Below, one piece after another: positions 1 through 10,097 of a DNA stretch of 64,000 nt (within the stretch, counting starts at the first letter, position 1; the number at the start of each line of letters is the position of its first letter). A program made the translations under genes and the position numbers. Under the pieces are notes generated by a model. The model was not told the origin of the DNA. It worked only from the letters and a program-made list of their open reading frames with translations, and did no database searches. This DNA is from Desarmillaria ectypa (Eukaryota > Basidiomycota > Agaricomycetes > Agaricales > Physalacriaceae). The stretch lies in NCBI GenBank assembly GCA_030407005.1, contig JAUDYN010000008.1, positions 434,001 to 498,000 of the forward strand, in the 5' to 3' direction.

Positions 1-690
1 CCACTCCTCGGACTGGTTTGTCTGGGGCGTCAGTCCTGGCCTTGGTTAGAGGCACTGTCCTGGTCCTCCGCCGACCCTGGTGGAACTGGTGAGCTTGCCC
101 CACTGCTCGAGGTGGGTACTGGGACAGTCGGACTTCTGGGAGGCCCGAAGGAGTCCCGCCTACTGGTCCCTGCTCATCGCTGTGTGCTCAGCGGCATATC
201 TGGTGAGCTATGCTCATTGGACTTTGTTGCAGCGCCAACACCACTTGGCAAGTCCTGCTCCAGTTCATCGGAGGCTCAGGATTTGTCACTACAGATACTT
301 GTGTCAGCATCTTCTAGGAGGATGATGTACCTGTTTGTTCTTGCTGATTCTTGTTTGGTCTTTGGCTTCAATTTCTGTGAAGTCATAGATATATTCGTTT
401 TCATACGTAATTGTCTGTTTTCATAGTAATCAGTCTGACCCATAGAAACCGAGAACACACCTTGAGACTTGGGTGTGCAAGGGGAATCGAACCCTTGATG
501 CCCTACTCTTTTACCTCCTCAATCTTGGAGGTGCTCGGCACCACTGCATCAGTGGGCCCCACATATCTCACAACATTTTTCTCTTTTCTCATAGGGCAAT
601 CCCTGCTCAGGTGACCCTTTTGGTCGCACCTGAAACAGCGCCCCTCAGCTCATTGCCAGTCTAGGTCCATGGCCTTCCCCATCCCTCCGT
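1..690 (-). mobile_element. Degenerate Ty3/gypsy gag-pol relic (left flank)
   Basis: Read on the minus strand, about 590-660 encodes a retroviral-type CCHC zinc knuckle (CFRCDQKGHLSRDC), and the sequence below it (490 down to 1) reads as a Lys/Ser-rich Gag-Pol linker broken by several stops. The same knuckle with the same surroundings occurs at about 13,000 on the minus strand, so this belongs to the family described at 11,460-15,874. The relic stops at 690, where the + strand element begins. No LTR of its own is visible inside the window. It still contains CpG dinucleotides, unlike the older copy. The family assignment is good, but the exact pol content is not resolvable. Confidence 0.7.
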
Positions 691-1119
691 TGATATGCCG
701 TCTATGCATTCACACCTAGATTTTGCGATTTTGTAACAATACTATTGCACATCTATCCTATACTAGTGATACATAGAGGACTATAGCTGAGGCTTCGAGC
801 TGATAGTTAAAAGCAGTAAGCAACTGGTAGAGCCAGGACTTAGATGCAACACCATTAGTGGGTTAAATCTACCAGCCGGCCAGACTAGTAACTCGAATGC
901 TAGCAGGACTAAGTGAAATACAGCCACTAGCAAACGAAGGATGCTACTAGCACACAAAAACCAGGAGCAGAGTACACAGATCTCGTCAAGTTCTGTCACT
1001 AGCAGCCCAGACTGGGCATAAACGCCTAAGTCAGGATAACTAGTCACATGGCAATCTTGAAACAGGACTTAGAAATAAATTAGGAATGGATTAACCTTGA
1101 GCCCGGATCCAACTATTTC

Positions 1120-1615
1120 GATATAGATCTCTTATGATCGATGCTAGTGGAGCCGGACTGCACCCTCGATCATGATCGGATAGCTGTTACAGGCACCAAT
1201 ATCCAGATATCCATATAACTGCATTACTAGGGCATGTAGTTGTGCCAAGGGTGCGGAAAGACCAACTGTGGAGTCTCTAGACCGAATATTTGAAAAGAAA
1301 ACAGACTAGACTGACTATTGTATGATTATTCACCATTATTCGTGACTAGCCAAGAAATCCTTATCATGATATAGATCTCTTATGATCGATGCTAGTGGAG
1401 CCAGACTGCACCCTCGATCATGATCAGATAGCTGTTACAGGCACCAATATCCGGATATCCATATAACTGCATTACTAGGGCATGTAGTTGTGCCAAGGGT
1501 GCGGAAAGACCAACTGTGGAGTCTCTAGACCGAATATTTGAAAAGAAAACAGACTAGACCGACTATTGTGTGATTATTCACCATTATTCGTGACTAGCCA
1601 AGAAATCCTTACCAA
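1120..1615 (+). repeat. 248-bp tandem duplication inside the 5' LTR
   Basis: Two adjacent copies (about 1120-1367 and 1368-1615) both start at GATATAGATCTCTTATGATC and end near GACTAGCCAAGAAATCCTTA. They differ at only a few positions. The 3' LTR has a single copy, which accounts exactly for the LTR length difference. The unit lies just upstream of the TATA box, so it duplicates U3 promoter sequence. Confidence 0.9.
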
Positions 1616-1658
1616 TATACCCTATACCCAGATAATATTTATAGTTTTGCCTCAGTAG

Positions 1659-1666
1659 TATATAAG
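1659..1666 (+). promoter_or_regulatory. TATA box of the LTR promoter
   Basis: TATATAAG lies in the LTR and is repeated at 10,818-10,825 in the 3' LTR. It is the only strong TATA-like site in the LTR and is positioned to separate U3 from R/U5. Transcription would start some 30-100 bp downstream, as is usual in fungi. Function is inferred from sequence only. Confidence 0.6.
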
Positions 1667-2300
1667 TAGTGGGATGGGCACTCGTGCAAAGCAGGCAAGC
1701 CATCCCCGCAGTTGAGCCCTCACTGGTAGTAACTGGTGTCCCCAATTAAAGGCTTTTGTGCTTGACCTCGACGAAGTGATTAATAGTCGCTAAGTCACCC
1801 ATAGAATTGCATTGAATTGAAGTCCATTAGAGTCACTGTTGTGTCCTGCAAAGGTCCGGAGTGTTTTGAAGTTAGTTCAAGCAAAGTTCTCGGAGTTATA
1901 GTTTATTCTTAGGCCAAGAGTGCCACTAGTTAGCCAAGAGTGCGACTGGTCAAGTGTTTATCACTTGTAGGAAGCAGCATAGGGCCAAGAGCGCCACCAG
2001 CCTGAAGCCGTTTCAGTCAGAACGAGCACAGTAGCTCAAACCAAGTCACTCTTATCTAATTGTGTCTTACCCACCCCACTAGTACGAGTAGTACTTTGTA
2101 TAAACTCACTAGTAACGAATAAAACGTCTTAAAGACAATTGTACTTGATTATTGAAGTCTGCAGAGTGCTTCCATCGTACTCGAAACCGCCCAAATTCAA
2201 TATTGGTGATTAAGTGTAGAGTAGTAAGAGGTTTAGTGTGATTGGTGTTCATTGCCATTCCCTAATTCTTTTGTCACTCGCCGTTACCAAGCACATCATC

Positions 2301-2318
2301 TGGAGCCCACCGCGAGGG
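2301..2318 (+). other. Primer-binding site (PBS)
   Basis: TGGAGCCCACCGCGAGGG follows the 5' LTR directly. TGG is the complement of a tRNA 3' CCA, so the stretch would pair with a tRNA ending ...GGGCTCCA. That ending is seen in fungal lysine tRNAs, but I cannot identify the primer tRNA from this window. Confidence 0.65.
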
Positions 2319-2752
2319 GGGTTTCAGACTTGATAATCCTGTTGAATAAAAGACGCTTATTTGACACTAGTCTTGTTAAATAAACTACTGTTCAAACCTA
2401 GTAGCTTGTACGCAATCTGTCTAACCAAGCCTCAGCGAAAGCGAAGGGCAAAGCTAGAACTACAGAGCCCGCACGAGCATCGTCTTCAAGGCTAGCACCT
2501 AATAGTGCTACCTCGAGACCAAGAGGAAGATCAACAGCCAATTCACGAGCTGCTGGTGTTGGATCTCCGTCTAACTACGACTTGTTAAAGCAGAAACGAA
2601 GTGCAACTGCACTGCCCAATAGCTCACAAGCTAGGACAGCGCAGCGAATCAACGCGAACTTAACAGTTCAACAGACTAGACCCATCGCACCACGCCTAAG
2701 GCCAAGACCTTCCTTCCCTAGTGAAGATAGAATATCACTAGTACCTGGACAA

Positions 2753-4294
2753 ATGAACTCACAGTCCATTCAAACCATTAGTAGACCGTCCATGTCGACT
2801 AACAACCAAAAGATGCCTAGACCAACGTCTAGGGACGCGCCCAAGTTTGATAGTGAAGAACCAGAGAACTTGCGTCGTTTCCTTGGGCAAATGGAGGATT
2901 TATTCTCTGACTACAGCATCACCGACGACGACGAGAAGAAGAAGAAGCTAGTAAGGTATACGGATGCACGTACCGAAGAAGAATGGCAAACCCTAGAGGA
3001 GTATGATAGTGGCACCTTCGACGAATTCAAGGAAGCTATCTTGAAAAACTATCCAGAGGCGGCAGACGCAGAGACAGGCACTTGGGAGAGGCTCACGCGT
3101 ATATCGCGAAAGTTCTCAAACCTTGGGGCTGACGAGCGTGAGTCGTATCTGAAGTTCAAGCGTAGATTCTTGACCGAAGCTAAGAAGCTGCAGAAACCTC
3201 CGGTGCTAGTCACGAATCGAGAACTAGTGGAGAAATTCACTGAGTCGTTGTCTCCCGCGTTTAGAGAAAACATCGCATTGCGATTGAGTATCAAGCGTGG
3301 ATTCAAAAGCATGACAAGTGCACCTGCTGTTGCTGCTGGTGTCAGTAGTTCTGCTGCACCGGTTGCTGCAAGACCCATGAAAAGACGGGAAGATATGCAC
3401 ACCCTCGATGAGGTTGTTGCTGAAGCTGATGATATTGCTCTCAACAGCTCCACTAGTTACCTTCTGTCGGCGACTAGTGGAAGTATATCATCTACTGGAG
3501 CCACTAGTGGTTCTGGATTCAAGGCAGAATTTGAAGAAGTAAAGCAGCAAGTAGCTACTTTACTCGATCGCATTGACGTGAGTGAGAAACAGGCAAAGGA
3601 GCGCCAAGAACAAATATTGAAAGCCTTTCAACAAGGTGGAAATAATAGCTCCTGGCCAAGGCAATCACGACCACAGAATGAACACCCAGGAGCAGGCCCT
3701 TCTGACAACTGCTGGTACGACTGGAAACCTGGGCACTACGTAAGAGATTGCCAGAATGTCCAGAAGCACTTAGCAGAAGAATTGTTGAAGTTTGTCGACC
3801 GCAAGTTCATGATGGCCGATGGTAATCCAATCCCACGCGAACCAGCGCACCTCTGTCCAATGGATCGAATGCTAGCAATGTTGAATAAGAAGCAAGAACA
3901 GATGTTCTGGGAGGATGTCAGTGGGCCGGCTGGAATATTTAATGTCAGCCTACCTGATAACACTTCTTTGTATGCCAATAGGCCACGAGACGCTAGGGAT
4001 GAAGTGATCGATAGACTTCATCAAGACCTGCAGTATTGGCAGACTAGCACTCATGTTTCAATGCCTGTTCAATCTACTGTTCAGCCTCAGTTGTTACAAA
4101 CACCTGTTCCATCTACAAGTAGTCAAACATTGAATCAATCATTTGATCCTAATGTTTTCTTGAATCAAATGAAGTCGCTATTCAACCAGGCCAGTAGTCA
4201 GACTGCGGCTAGTGACCAAAATTTTGATAGTCAGTATGTTGCCACGCGTGCTAGCAGTGGTGAGTCTTCCCAACAGGGTTTCGAAAGGGTCTGA
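2753..4294 (+). CDS. gag: Gag polyprotein of the Ty3/gypsy element
   Basis: The frame is open from 2405 (just after two stops) to the TGA at 4292-4294, but its first ATG is at 2753. Either about 116 basic, Ser-rich codons are untranslated or a non-AUG start is used. The mid-region (about 2850-3300) has the charged helical composition of a retrotransposon Gag with a long acidic/aromatic stretch. Near 3710-3755 is a zinc-knuckle-like motif, CWYDWKPGHYVRDC, in which the second Cys of CX2CX4HX4C is Asp. The C-terminus is Gln/Ser-rich. The stop codon overlaps the next start (TGATG), suggesting termination-reinitiation. The product would form virus-like particles and package element RNA. Confidence 0.85.
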   Translation: MNSQSIQTISRPSMSTNNQKMPRPTSRDAPKFDSEEPENLRRFLGQMEDLFSDYSITDDDEKKKKLVRYTDARTEEEWQTLEEYDSGTFDEFKEAILKNYPEAADAETGTWERLTRISRKFSNLGADERESYLKFKRRFLTEAKKLQKPPVLVTNRELVEKFTESLSPAFRENIALRLSIKRGFKSMTSAPAVAAGVSSSAAPVAARPMKRREDMHTLDEVVAEADDIALNSSTSYLLSATSGSISSTGATSGSGFKAEFEEVKQQVATLLDRIDVSEKQAKERQEQILKAFQQGGNNSSWPRQSRPQNEHPGAGPSDNCWYDWKPGHYVRDCQNVQKHLAEELLKFVDRKFMMADGNPIPREPAHLCPMDRMLAMLNKKQEQMFWEDVSGPAGIFNVSLPDNTSLYANRPRDARDEVIDRLHQDLQYWQTSTHVSMPVQSTVQPQLLQTPVPSTSSQTLNQSFDPNVFLNQMKSLFNQASSQTAASDQNFDSQYVATRASSGESSQQGFERV

Positions 4295-5604
4295 TGAAGG
4301 CTACGGGGAAGAATACGTCAATCCCTATGACTATTCCCCATAAACAGCCGGAGGACCATTTTAAAAATAGACCCAAGGGAACTGAACCGAAGAAATATGC
4401 AAAGAAAGTGGTTGAACCAGTGTCTGATGAATATAATGAATATAATAAAGAAGAACCTGCACCACGAGTACCCACTAGTAAGACGGTTGTAGTGGAAATA
4501 CCTACCATTAAACCCACTAGTAAGAAACCGGTGACAGTAGAAGATGCTAGCAGTGATGAGGATGAGGCCCCACATCGAGAACTGCCATTTAGAAAAGTTC
4601 CGAGTGTAAGTTTTGCGCCCCTCCCATCAGATAGCACAAACAAAAAGAAAAACCAAGTGAGATTCGAGGAATCCAAGACACCAGCATATAAACATATGGC
4701 ACCCATCCATAAGGAGGGTAGAGTGCAGGATGTCGCATCTAAAGTATTGAAAACGCCTATAATCTTGAATGCAGAAGAGCTCATGGACCTGTCTGAGCCT
4801 CTAAGAAAAGAAATTGCCAAATTAATGGCTAAGAAACGAATTTCGGCTCAGCCAGTAACAGAACAGATGTATAGTGTGGGGGAGACAGAACCCAAGTCTG
4901 ACCCATTGCCATTTGACAAGTCTATTGATGAAGAAAACGCAGCTAATGAGGCCTTGTCCTTGAATGCAGATGCGATTGACATTTCTGATTTGCCATCTGC
5001 GACATTCATGGCAGCGCAATTCAGTATGGGTTTAATTCCCGCTGGGTCCTTGATTATGACCGACCCATATCTACAGTATCTCGATTCACTAGCACCAGGA
5101 GAAAAGCCTAAGCAGGTAATAGTTGCCAAAGACTCAGCTAGTCTGCGAGCTGTCTATCCTTTAATTAATGGTGCAGGTGAAGAAGAAAGTGTAGTTGATG
5201 GTGGCTCACAGATAGTATCGATGGCTAGTACCATTGCGACTAGGCTAGGAATAGCATGGGATCCTGACATAACTATTCATATGCAGAGTGCGAATGGTCA
5301 GCTTGAGAAAACCTTAGGACTAGCAAGGAATGTCCCATTCCTATTTAATGATATAACCGTGTACTTGCAAGTACATATCATCACTAGTCCAGCATATAAA
5401 GTGCTACTAGGCCGACCGTTTGATGTTCTCACAGAAAGTGTTATTAGGAATCAAGCAGATGGTGGTCAGATTATTACCATCACTGATCCGAACACTAGTA
5501 GGAGGTGCACCATTCCAACCTTCTTGAGAGGGGCTCCTCCTAGATTAGCCAAAATGGCACCTAGAGCAGCTGAAGAGGGTTTTCAATTGAACTCAATGAA
5601 TTGA
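4294..5604 (+). CDS. Protease-containing second frame (ORF2)
   Basis: This 436-codon frame starts on the A of the Gag stop (TGATG, 4292-4296). Its N-terminal half is Lys/Pro-rich and low in complexity. The C-terminal half holds an aspartic protease-like segment: VDGGSQIVSM at about 5194-5225 (active-site Asp in a D-G-G variant of D-T/S-G) and VLLGRPF at about 5400, the conserved hydrophobic-Gly motif of retropepsins. In most Ty3/gypsy elements protease is the N-terminal part of Pol; here it forms its own frame between Gag and RT. Its TGA (5602-5604) again overlaps the next ATG. Family assignment is firm; catalytic competence with the D-G-G triad is not certain. Confidence 0.8.
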   Translation: MKATGKNTSIPMTIPHKQPEDHFKNRPKGTEPKKYAKKVVEPVSDEYNEYNKEEPAPRVPTSKTVVVEIPTIKPTSKKPVTVEDASSDEDEAPHRELPFRKVPSVSFAPLPSDSTNKKKNQVRFEESKTPAYKHMAPIHKEGRVQDVASKVLKTPIILNAEELMDLSEPLRKEIAKLMAKKRISAQPVTEQMYSVGETEPKSDPLPFDKSIDEENAANEALSLNADAIDISDLPSATFMAAQFSMGLIPAGSLIMTDPYLQYLDSLAPGEKPKQVIVAKDSASLRAVYPLINGAGEEESVVDGGSQIVSMASTIATRLGIAWDPDITIHMQSANGQLEKTLGLARNVPFLFNDITVYLQVHIITSPAYKVLLGRPFDVLTESVIRNQADGGQIITITDPNTSRRCTIPTFLRGAPPRLAKMAPRAAEEGFQLNSMN

Positions 5605-8393
5605 TGAATGATCAAGGAGAGTTAGCCCTGCAAATCGTACAGACTAGTGATGGTAACTTGGAAATCGAAGCGTATATGAAACCAAAAGAAGGCGCTAGTT
5701 TCTCAGAAAAAGAACTACGTGACAACTTTCTTATGGCTTCGATGAGTTGTGAAGAAAAATTATGCCAAGATGAACAAGCCAAGGGACTATTAAACTCCTA
5801 CTTCCAAGGAAAGGTAGTCCTTGAGGGCTACAAAGCACAATATCATGTGTATGAGCACATTAGTGATGGCTCTCAATTACGAGAAGATAATGAAATCCCA
5901 ATTTATAATATACTAGTTGATAACTTGCATGCGAGGTCAAAGACTAGTAAGTCTAAGAAGAAAAAGACGACACTAGTCCCTGGTTTTGAACACCTTGGTG
6001 CACGCATGAAGAGCCCAGACTTTAAACCAGTCGCAGTGCTCGCTAGTAAGAAATATAAACCTGTAGCATTGAAGGTAAAGCCACTACTGGGTGACCTGCC
6101 AGAAAAATTCCGAATAGTGAGAGACATTAAGGGTGATCCCCTCAAAGACATCCCACTATTGAGTACTAGTCCACCAGAATATGTACCTACAGCACGCTAT
6201 ACCCCAGAAAGAAAAGCTAAGATTGACGAGAATCACCCAGAAGGATTTCTATGGCCAGAAGAGCGCAAACTAATGCACCATTTCATGACTATCCAAGAAC
6301 AGGCATTCACTTGGGATGATACTGAACGGGGGCATTTCCGAGAAGATTTCTTCCCGCCAATAGATATTCCTGTAGTACCACACACTCCATGGGTATTGAA
6401 GAACATTCCCATCCCACCTGGGATCTATGAAGAAGTCTGTAGGATTATTAAATCCAAGATTGAAGCTGGTGTATATGAACCATCTAATTCTTCATATAGA
6501 TCAAGGTGGTTCTGTGTTATTAAGAAAGATGGTAAAAGCCTTCGACTAGTACATAGTTTGGAGCCCCTCAATGCAGTAACTATTGCGCATTCAGGAATTC
6601 CACCAGCCACAGATGAACTCTCAGAGCACTTTGCTGGACGAGCCTGTGGAGGATGTTTGGACTTGTATGTTGGATATGACGAGCACGACATAGCGGTTGG
6701 GTCTCGGGACTACACTACCTTCCAGACACCATTTGGTTCTATGCGACTAGTAAAGTTACCGATGGGTTGGACGAATTCTGTCCCAATATTCCATGAAGAT
6801 GTGACACATATCCTAAGAGAAGAAATCCCACATGTCACTCGTCCCTATATTGATGATGTACCTGTACGAGGACCAAAGACTCGCTATGAAACAGGGGAGG
6901 GGAATTTTGAGACTATTCCAGAGAACCCAGGGATTCGTCGTTTTGTATGGGAACATATGCAGAACATGAATCGAGTGGTCCAACGGATGAAATATTGTGG
7001 AGGAACTTTTTCTGGACCTAAAACGTTCTTGTGTGTTGAAGAAATGACGGTGGTTGGTCATTTGTGTACGTATGAAGGTAGAAAAATTGAACCTGATAGG
7101 GCTGGAGTCATCAGTCGTTGGGGCCCTTGCAAGCATCTCACAGATGTACGAGCCTTCTTAGGCACTTGTGGAGTCTGTCGAAAGTTTATAAAAGACTATT
7201 CGAAGATAGCAGAGCCACTAGTCAAGTTGACTCGGCTCAATATACCCTTTGAATGGGAGGATGAACAGCAACTAGCCATGGATAAGTTAAAAGAGGCGGT
7301 TGTGAATAGTCCAGCTATTCGACCAATTGACCTCACTAGTGAAGCAGAAGTAGGCCTATGCGTTGATACCTCATACAAGGCTGTTGGGTTCTACATCTAT
7401 CAAGTTGATGAAAAAGATCCTACCAAGCGCTACTATGTTCGCTTTGGTTCGATCACAATGAATGAAAGAGAAGCACGGTTTTCACAGCCCAAACGCGAAC
7501 TGTATGGACTATTGCGAGCATTAAAAGCTTGTCAGTATTGGCTCATTGGGATCCGCAACTTAGTAGTTGAAACTGATGCACAATATATTAAGGGTATGCT
7601 AAGCAACCCTGGAATGGGACCAAATGCCACTATCAACCGTTGGATAGAGGACATATTGATGTTTCATTTCACCCTTCGGCATGTGAAAGGTAGTACTTTC
7701 CCCGCAGATGGACTATCAAGGTGTGACTCCCAACCTGGAGATGAAGTCCACCCTGACTTGGAGGACTATGAGCTTGAAGACCATGGCCCCTTGAAATTCG
7801 AAGTAGCAGAAGGGACTAGTACATGGCCAAAGGAACTTGAAGAATTTAAGAATGAAATTGATAGTCGAGGTGGCTATATGTATACGCTAGCCACGAGTAT
7901 TGACGATTTTACTGTAGAATTGGATGATGCACGCTCACACGAGCTAGAATTAAGAAATCTGTACTTTGCACAAGTGAACACCGATGAAACTCTAGGCCAG
8001 TTCTTGAAGGCTACTCCACTAATTCCAGGTCTCAAACATAAGTTTGACCCTAACAAAAGGGAGGACTATCCAGAGAGGCAACGGACTAATAGTGGACTGG
8101 CACAAGATGAACGCTTACCACATGTCAGAACCTGGTTGAGAAACCTCAGGTACCATCCAGAGGGACTTAATGACAAGCAGTACTTGAATTTTAAGCAGTA
8201 CTGTCGTAACTTCTTCCTAGACAAAGGGGGACGACTGTACAGGCGTAGTATTGAAGGGAACCATCGACTAGTGGTCGATAAAAGCCATCAAATGTATATG
8301 ATGAGATCAGCACATGACTCATTAGGACATCGAGGTTTTTATGCAACTAAGTCACTATTGGAGCAGCGGTTTTGGTGGCCAGAGTTGGAATGA
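5604..8393 (+). CDS. pol: Pol: reverse transcriptase, RNase H, start of integrase
   Basis: This frame of about 930 codons starts on the A of the preceding stop (TGATG, 5602-5606). The RT palm motif YIDDVPV lies at about 6846-6866, giving the catalytic Asp pair, with fingers/palm motifs such as SRWFCVIKKDG and TPFGSMRLVKLPMGW upstream. RNase H follows with CVDTSYKAVGFYIYQ, ETDAQYIKGM and ADGLSR. The C-terminus enters the integrase zinc-binding region (HDSLGHRGFYATKSLLEQ, then RFWWPELE) and halts at TGA 8391-8393. Translation continues in the same frame beyond it, so the stop is a single nonsense codon rather than a natural end. Confidence 0.92.
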   Translation: MNDQGELALQIVQTSDGNLEIEAYMKPKEGASFSEKELRDNFLMASMSCEEKLCQDEQAKGLLNSYFQGKVVLEGYKAQYHVYEHISDGSQLREDNEIPIYNILVDNLHARSKTSKSKKKKTTLVPGFEHLGARMKSPDFKPVAVLASKKYKPVALKVKPLLGDLPEKFRIVRDIKGDPLKDIPLLSTSPPEYVPTARYTPERKAKIDENHPEGFLWPEERKLMHHFMTIQEQAFTWDDTERGHFREDFFPPIDIPVVPHTPWVLKNIPIPPGIYEEVCRIIKSKIEAGVYEPSNSSYRSRWFCVIKKDGKSLRLVHSLEPLNAVTIAHSGIPPATDELSEHFAGRACGGCLDLYVGYDEHDIAVGSRDYTTFQTPFGSMRLVKLPMGWTNSVPIFHEDVTHILREEIPHVTRPYIDDVPVRGPKTRYETGEGNFETIPENPGIRRFVWEHMQNMNRVVQRMKYCGGTFSGPKTFLCVEEMTVVGHLCTYEGRKIEPDRAGVISRWGPCKHLTDVRAFLGTCGVCRKFIKDYSKIAEPLVKLTRLNIPFEWEDEQQLAMDKLKEAVVNSPAIRPIDLTSEAEVGLCVDTSYKAVGFYIYQVDEKDPTKRYYVRFGSITMNEREARFSQPKRELYGLLRALKACQYWLIGIRNLVVETDAQYIKGMLSNPGMGPNATINRWIEDILMFHFTLRHVKGSTFPADGLSRCDSQPGDEVHPDLEDYELEDHGPLKFEVAEGTSTWPKELEEFKNEIDSRGGYMYTLATSIDDFTVELDDARSHELELRNLYFAQVNTDETLGQFLKATPLIPGLKHKFDPNKREDYPERQRTNSGLAQDERLPHVRTWLRNLRYHPEGLNDKQYLNFKQYCRNFFLDKGGRLYRRSIEGNHRLVVDKSHQMYMMRSAHDSLGHRGFYATKSLLEQRFWWPELE

Positions 8394-9710
8394 GATGTCA
8401 GTTGGTATGTCAAATCTTGTCATTTATGCCAAGTCAGACAGAAGACTATGCTCCGTATCCCACCTTCTGTCACTGAGACACCGTCACTATTCCAAAAAGT
8501 ACACTGCGACACAATGGTTATGTCTCCAGCATCGAATAAGTGCAAATATATAGTTCATGCACGCGACTCACTATCGTCATGGCCAGAGGCAAGGGCTTTA
8601 CAACATGAGAATGCTAAAGCTATTGCGATTTGGTTCTTTGAGGATGTGATATGCAGGTGGGGCTGTCCGTATGAAATAGTAACTGATAATGGCGGACCAT
8701 GGGTTGCTGTTATACAATGGCTAGCAGACAAGTACAGCATTACTGGAATAAAGATCTCTCCTTACAATTCGCAAGCGAATGGAAAGATAGAAAGAGGCCA
8801 TTGGGATATTCGTCAATCACTCTTTAAGGCAACTAGTGGCAATGCAAGGAAGTGGTTTTACTTCCTACCGCATGTATTGTGGGCTGACCGCATCACTATT
8901 AAACGTGGGATGGGTTGCTCACCATATTTTATGGCACTAGGTGCACATCCAATAGTACCGCTTGACATAGTTGAAGCTACCTGGCTAGTAAAACCCCCAA
9001 GTGGAATTTTGAGCACTGCAGACCTAATTGGTCTCCGTGCGAAAGCGCTAGCCAAGCATGCTCAACATGTAATGGCCATGAGACAGAGAGTCAGTAAGAA
9101 TAAGCTTGATACAGTACTACGCTATGAACGTGAGCACAAGGCCACTATTGTGGACTATGACTTCAAACCAGGTCGACTAGTGCTTATGCGAAACACACGC
9201 GTTGAAGATAGTCTGGATAGCAAGATGGAGCCAAGGTACTTGGGGCCACTAGTCGTCATAAGAAGGACCAAAGGTGGTTCCTATGTCCTAGCAGAATTGG
9301 ATGGATCACTGGTCGGTGGCGCAGTCGCTCAGTTTAGAGTAATCCCATACCATGCGAGGCATAGTATCAGCTTACCAAAGAAAATTCATGATTTAATTGA
9401 TGTAAGTCCTCAAACTCTTAAAGAGTTGGTGGATAGTGACGAATCTGTCCCAACTGAATACCACTATCGGCCATTAGGCAAGAAACTGTATGGTGTAGAC
9501 CAGATTAGACTGCAACAGAGCGACACTAGAGGATCTGATAGTGAAGATTCAGGTTCAGAAGCAGAGGGATACCCTCAGCCTGGTGACAATGATAGCGATA
9601 GTAGTGAAGAGGACGAAGTCCCCATCACTAGTCGACTTAGAAGCTCGAAAACTGCAGTCAACAACAGTCAAACACAATTGATATTGCTGGGTAATGACAG
9701 CGTAAGCTAG
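8394..9710 (+). pseudogene. Integrase catalytic domain, cut off by one nonsense codon
   Basis: This part is in frame with the RT frame and open from 8394 to TAG 9708-9710. It begins with the CHLC pair that completes the integrase HHCC zinc site. The DDE core follows: the first Asp in HCDTMV (about 8507), the second in VTDNGG (about 8680), and the Glu in GKIERG 35 residues further on. The C-terminal part has the GPLVVIRRTKGGSYVLAEL beta-barrel-like segment and ends in an acidic Ser-rich tail; no chromodomain is recognised. Without readthrough at 8391 the integrase would need an internal ATG (first at about 8448), after the zinc site. Confidence 0.85.
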
Positions 9711-10097
9711 ATAAGACTATCTAGGCAGTTGATATTCGCAGTAATAACAGACTAGTAATGGAAAAACTGTATAGGCAGTGACTAGTAATGGTCAGCACGA
9801 CCAGTGGCGAGTCTAAAACTATGATTGTATTAGCAGAATACCAACCAGTATTGAGAATAGAATGAGAAGAATAGAGTCCTATCAAAGAAGATCGGCACTG
9901 TTGCATGTGAACCTGAAAATCATCAAGTGAATTTGATGATCTCTGATGGCTAAGTGTCAGCTGGACTTGGTGATGAGAATGTGATCGAGAACTGTGACCT
10001 CAAAAGGAAGTAGTAAGGGTCCACTAGTGGGACGCACTGCTAAGTACAAAAGGGACTTAGGTGACTGGGGACAGTCACTATTTCAGTGCGGGGGAGA
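9711..10097 (+). other. 3' untranslated part of the element with polypurine tract
   Basis: There is no coding potential in these 387 bp. The last eight bases, GGGGGAGA (10,090-10,097), form a polypurine tract directly abutting the 3' LTR, as needed for plus-strand priming. Confidence 0.8.

Larger units (their letters stand above)
691..2298 (+). repeat. 5' LTR (1,608 bp)
   Basis: The repeat begins TGATATGCC and ends CACATCA; the same boundaries recur at 10,098 and 11,457. It is 248 bp longer than the 3' LTR. The next two bases (TC) are also shared by both copies, so the right boundary may be 2300. A minus-strand frame of 88 codons at 781-1047 recurs unchanged in the 3' LTR; I treat it as non-coding. 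Confidence 0.93.

Noticed and set aside
781..1047. 88-codon minus-strand frame in the 5' LTR, repeated at 10,188-10,454
   Set aside because: Identical in both LTRs because the LTRs are duplicates; no domain, and it is antisense to U3. Not evidence of coding.
1120..1615. Possible CRISPR-like or satellite array
   Set aside because: Only two units of 248 bp, fully explained as a tandem duplication in one LTR.
3049..3453. 134-codon minus-strand frame in the gypsy element
   Set aside because: It is antisense to gag with no supporting feature.
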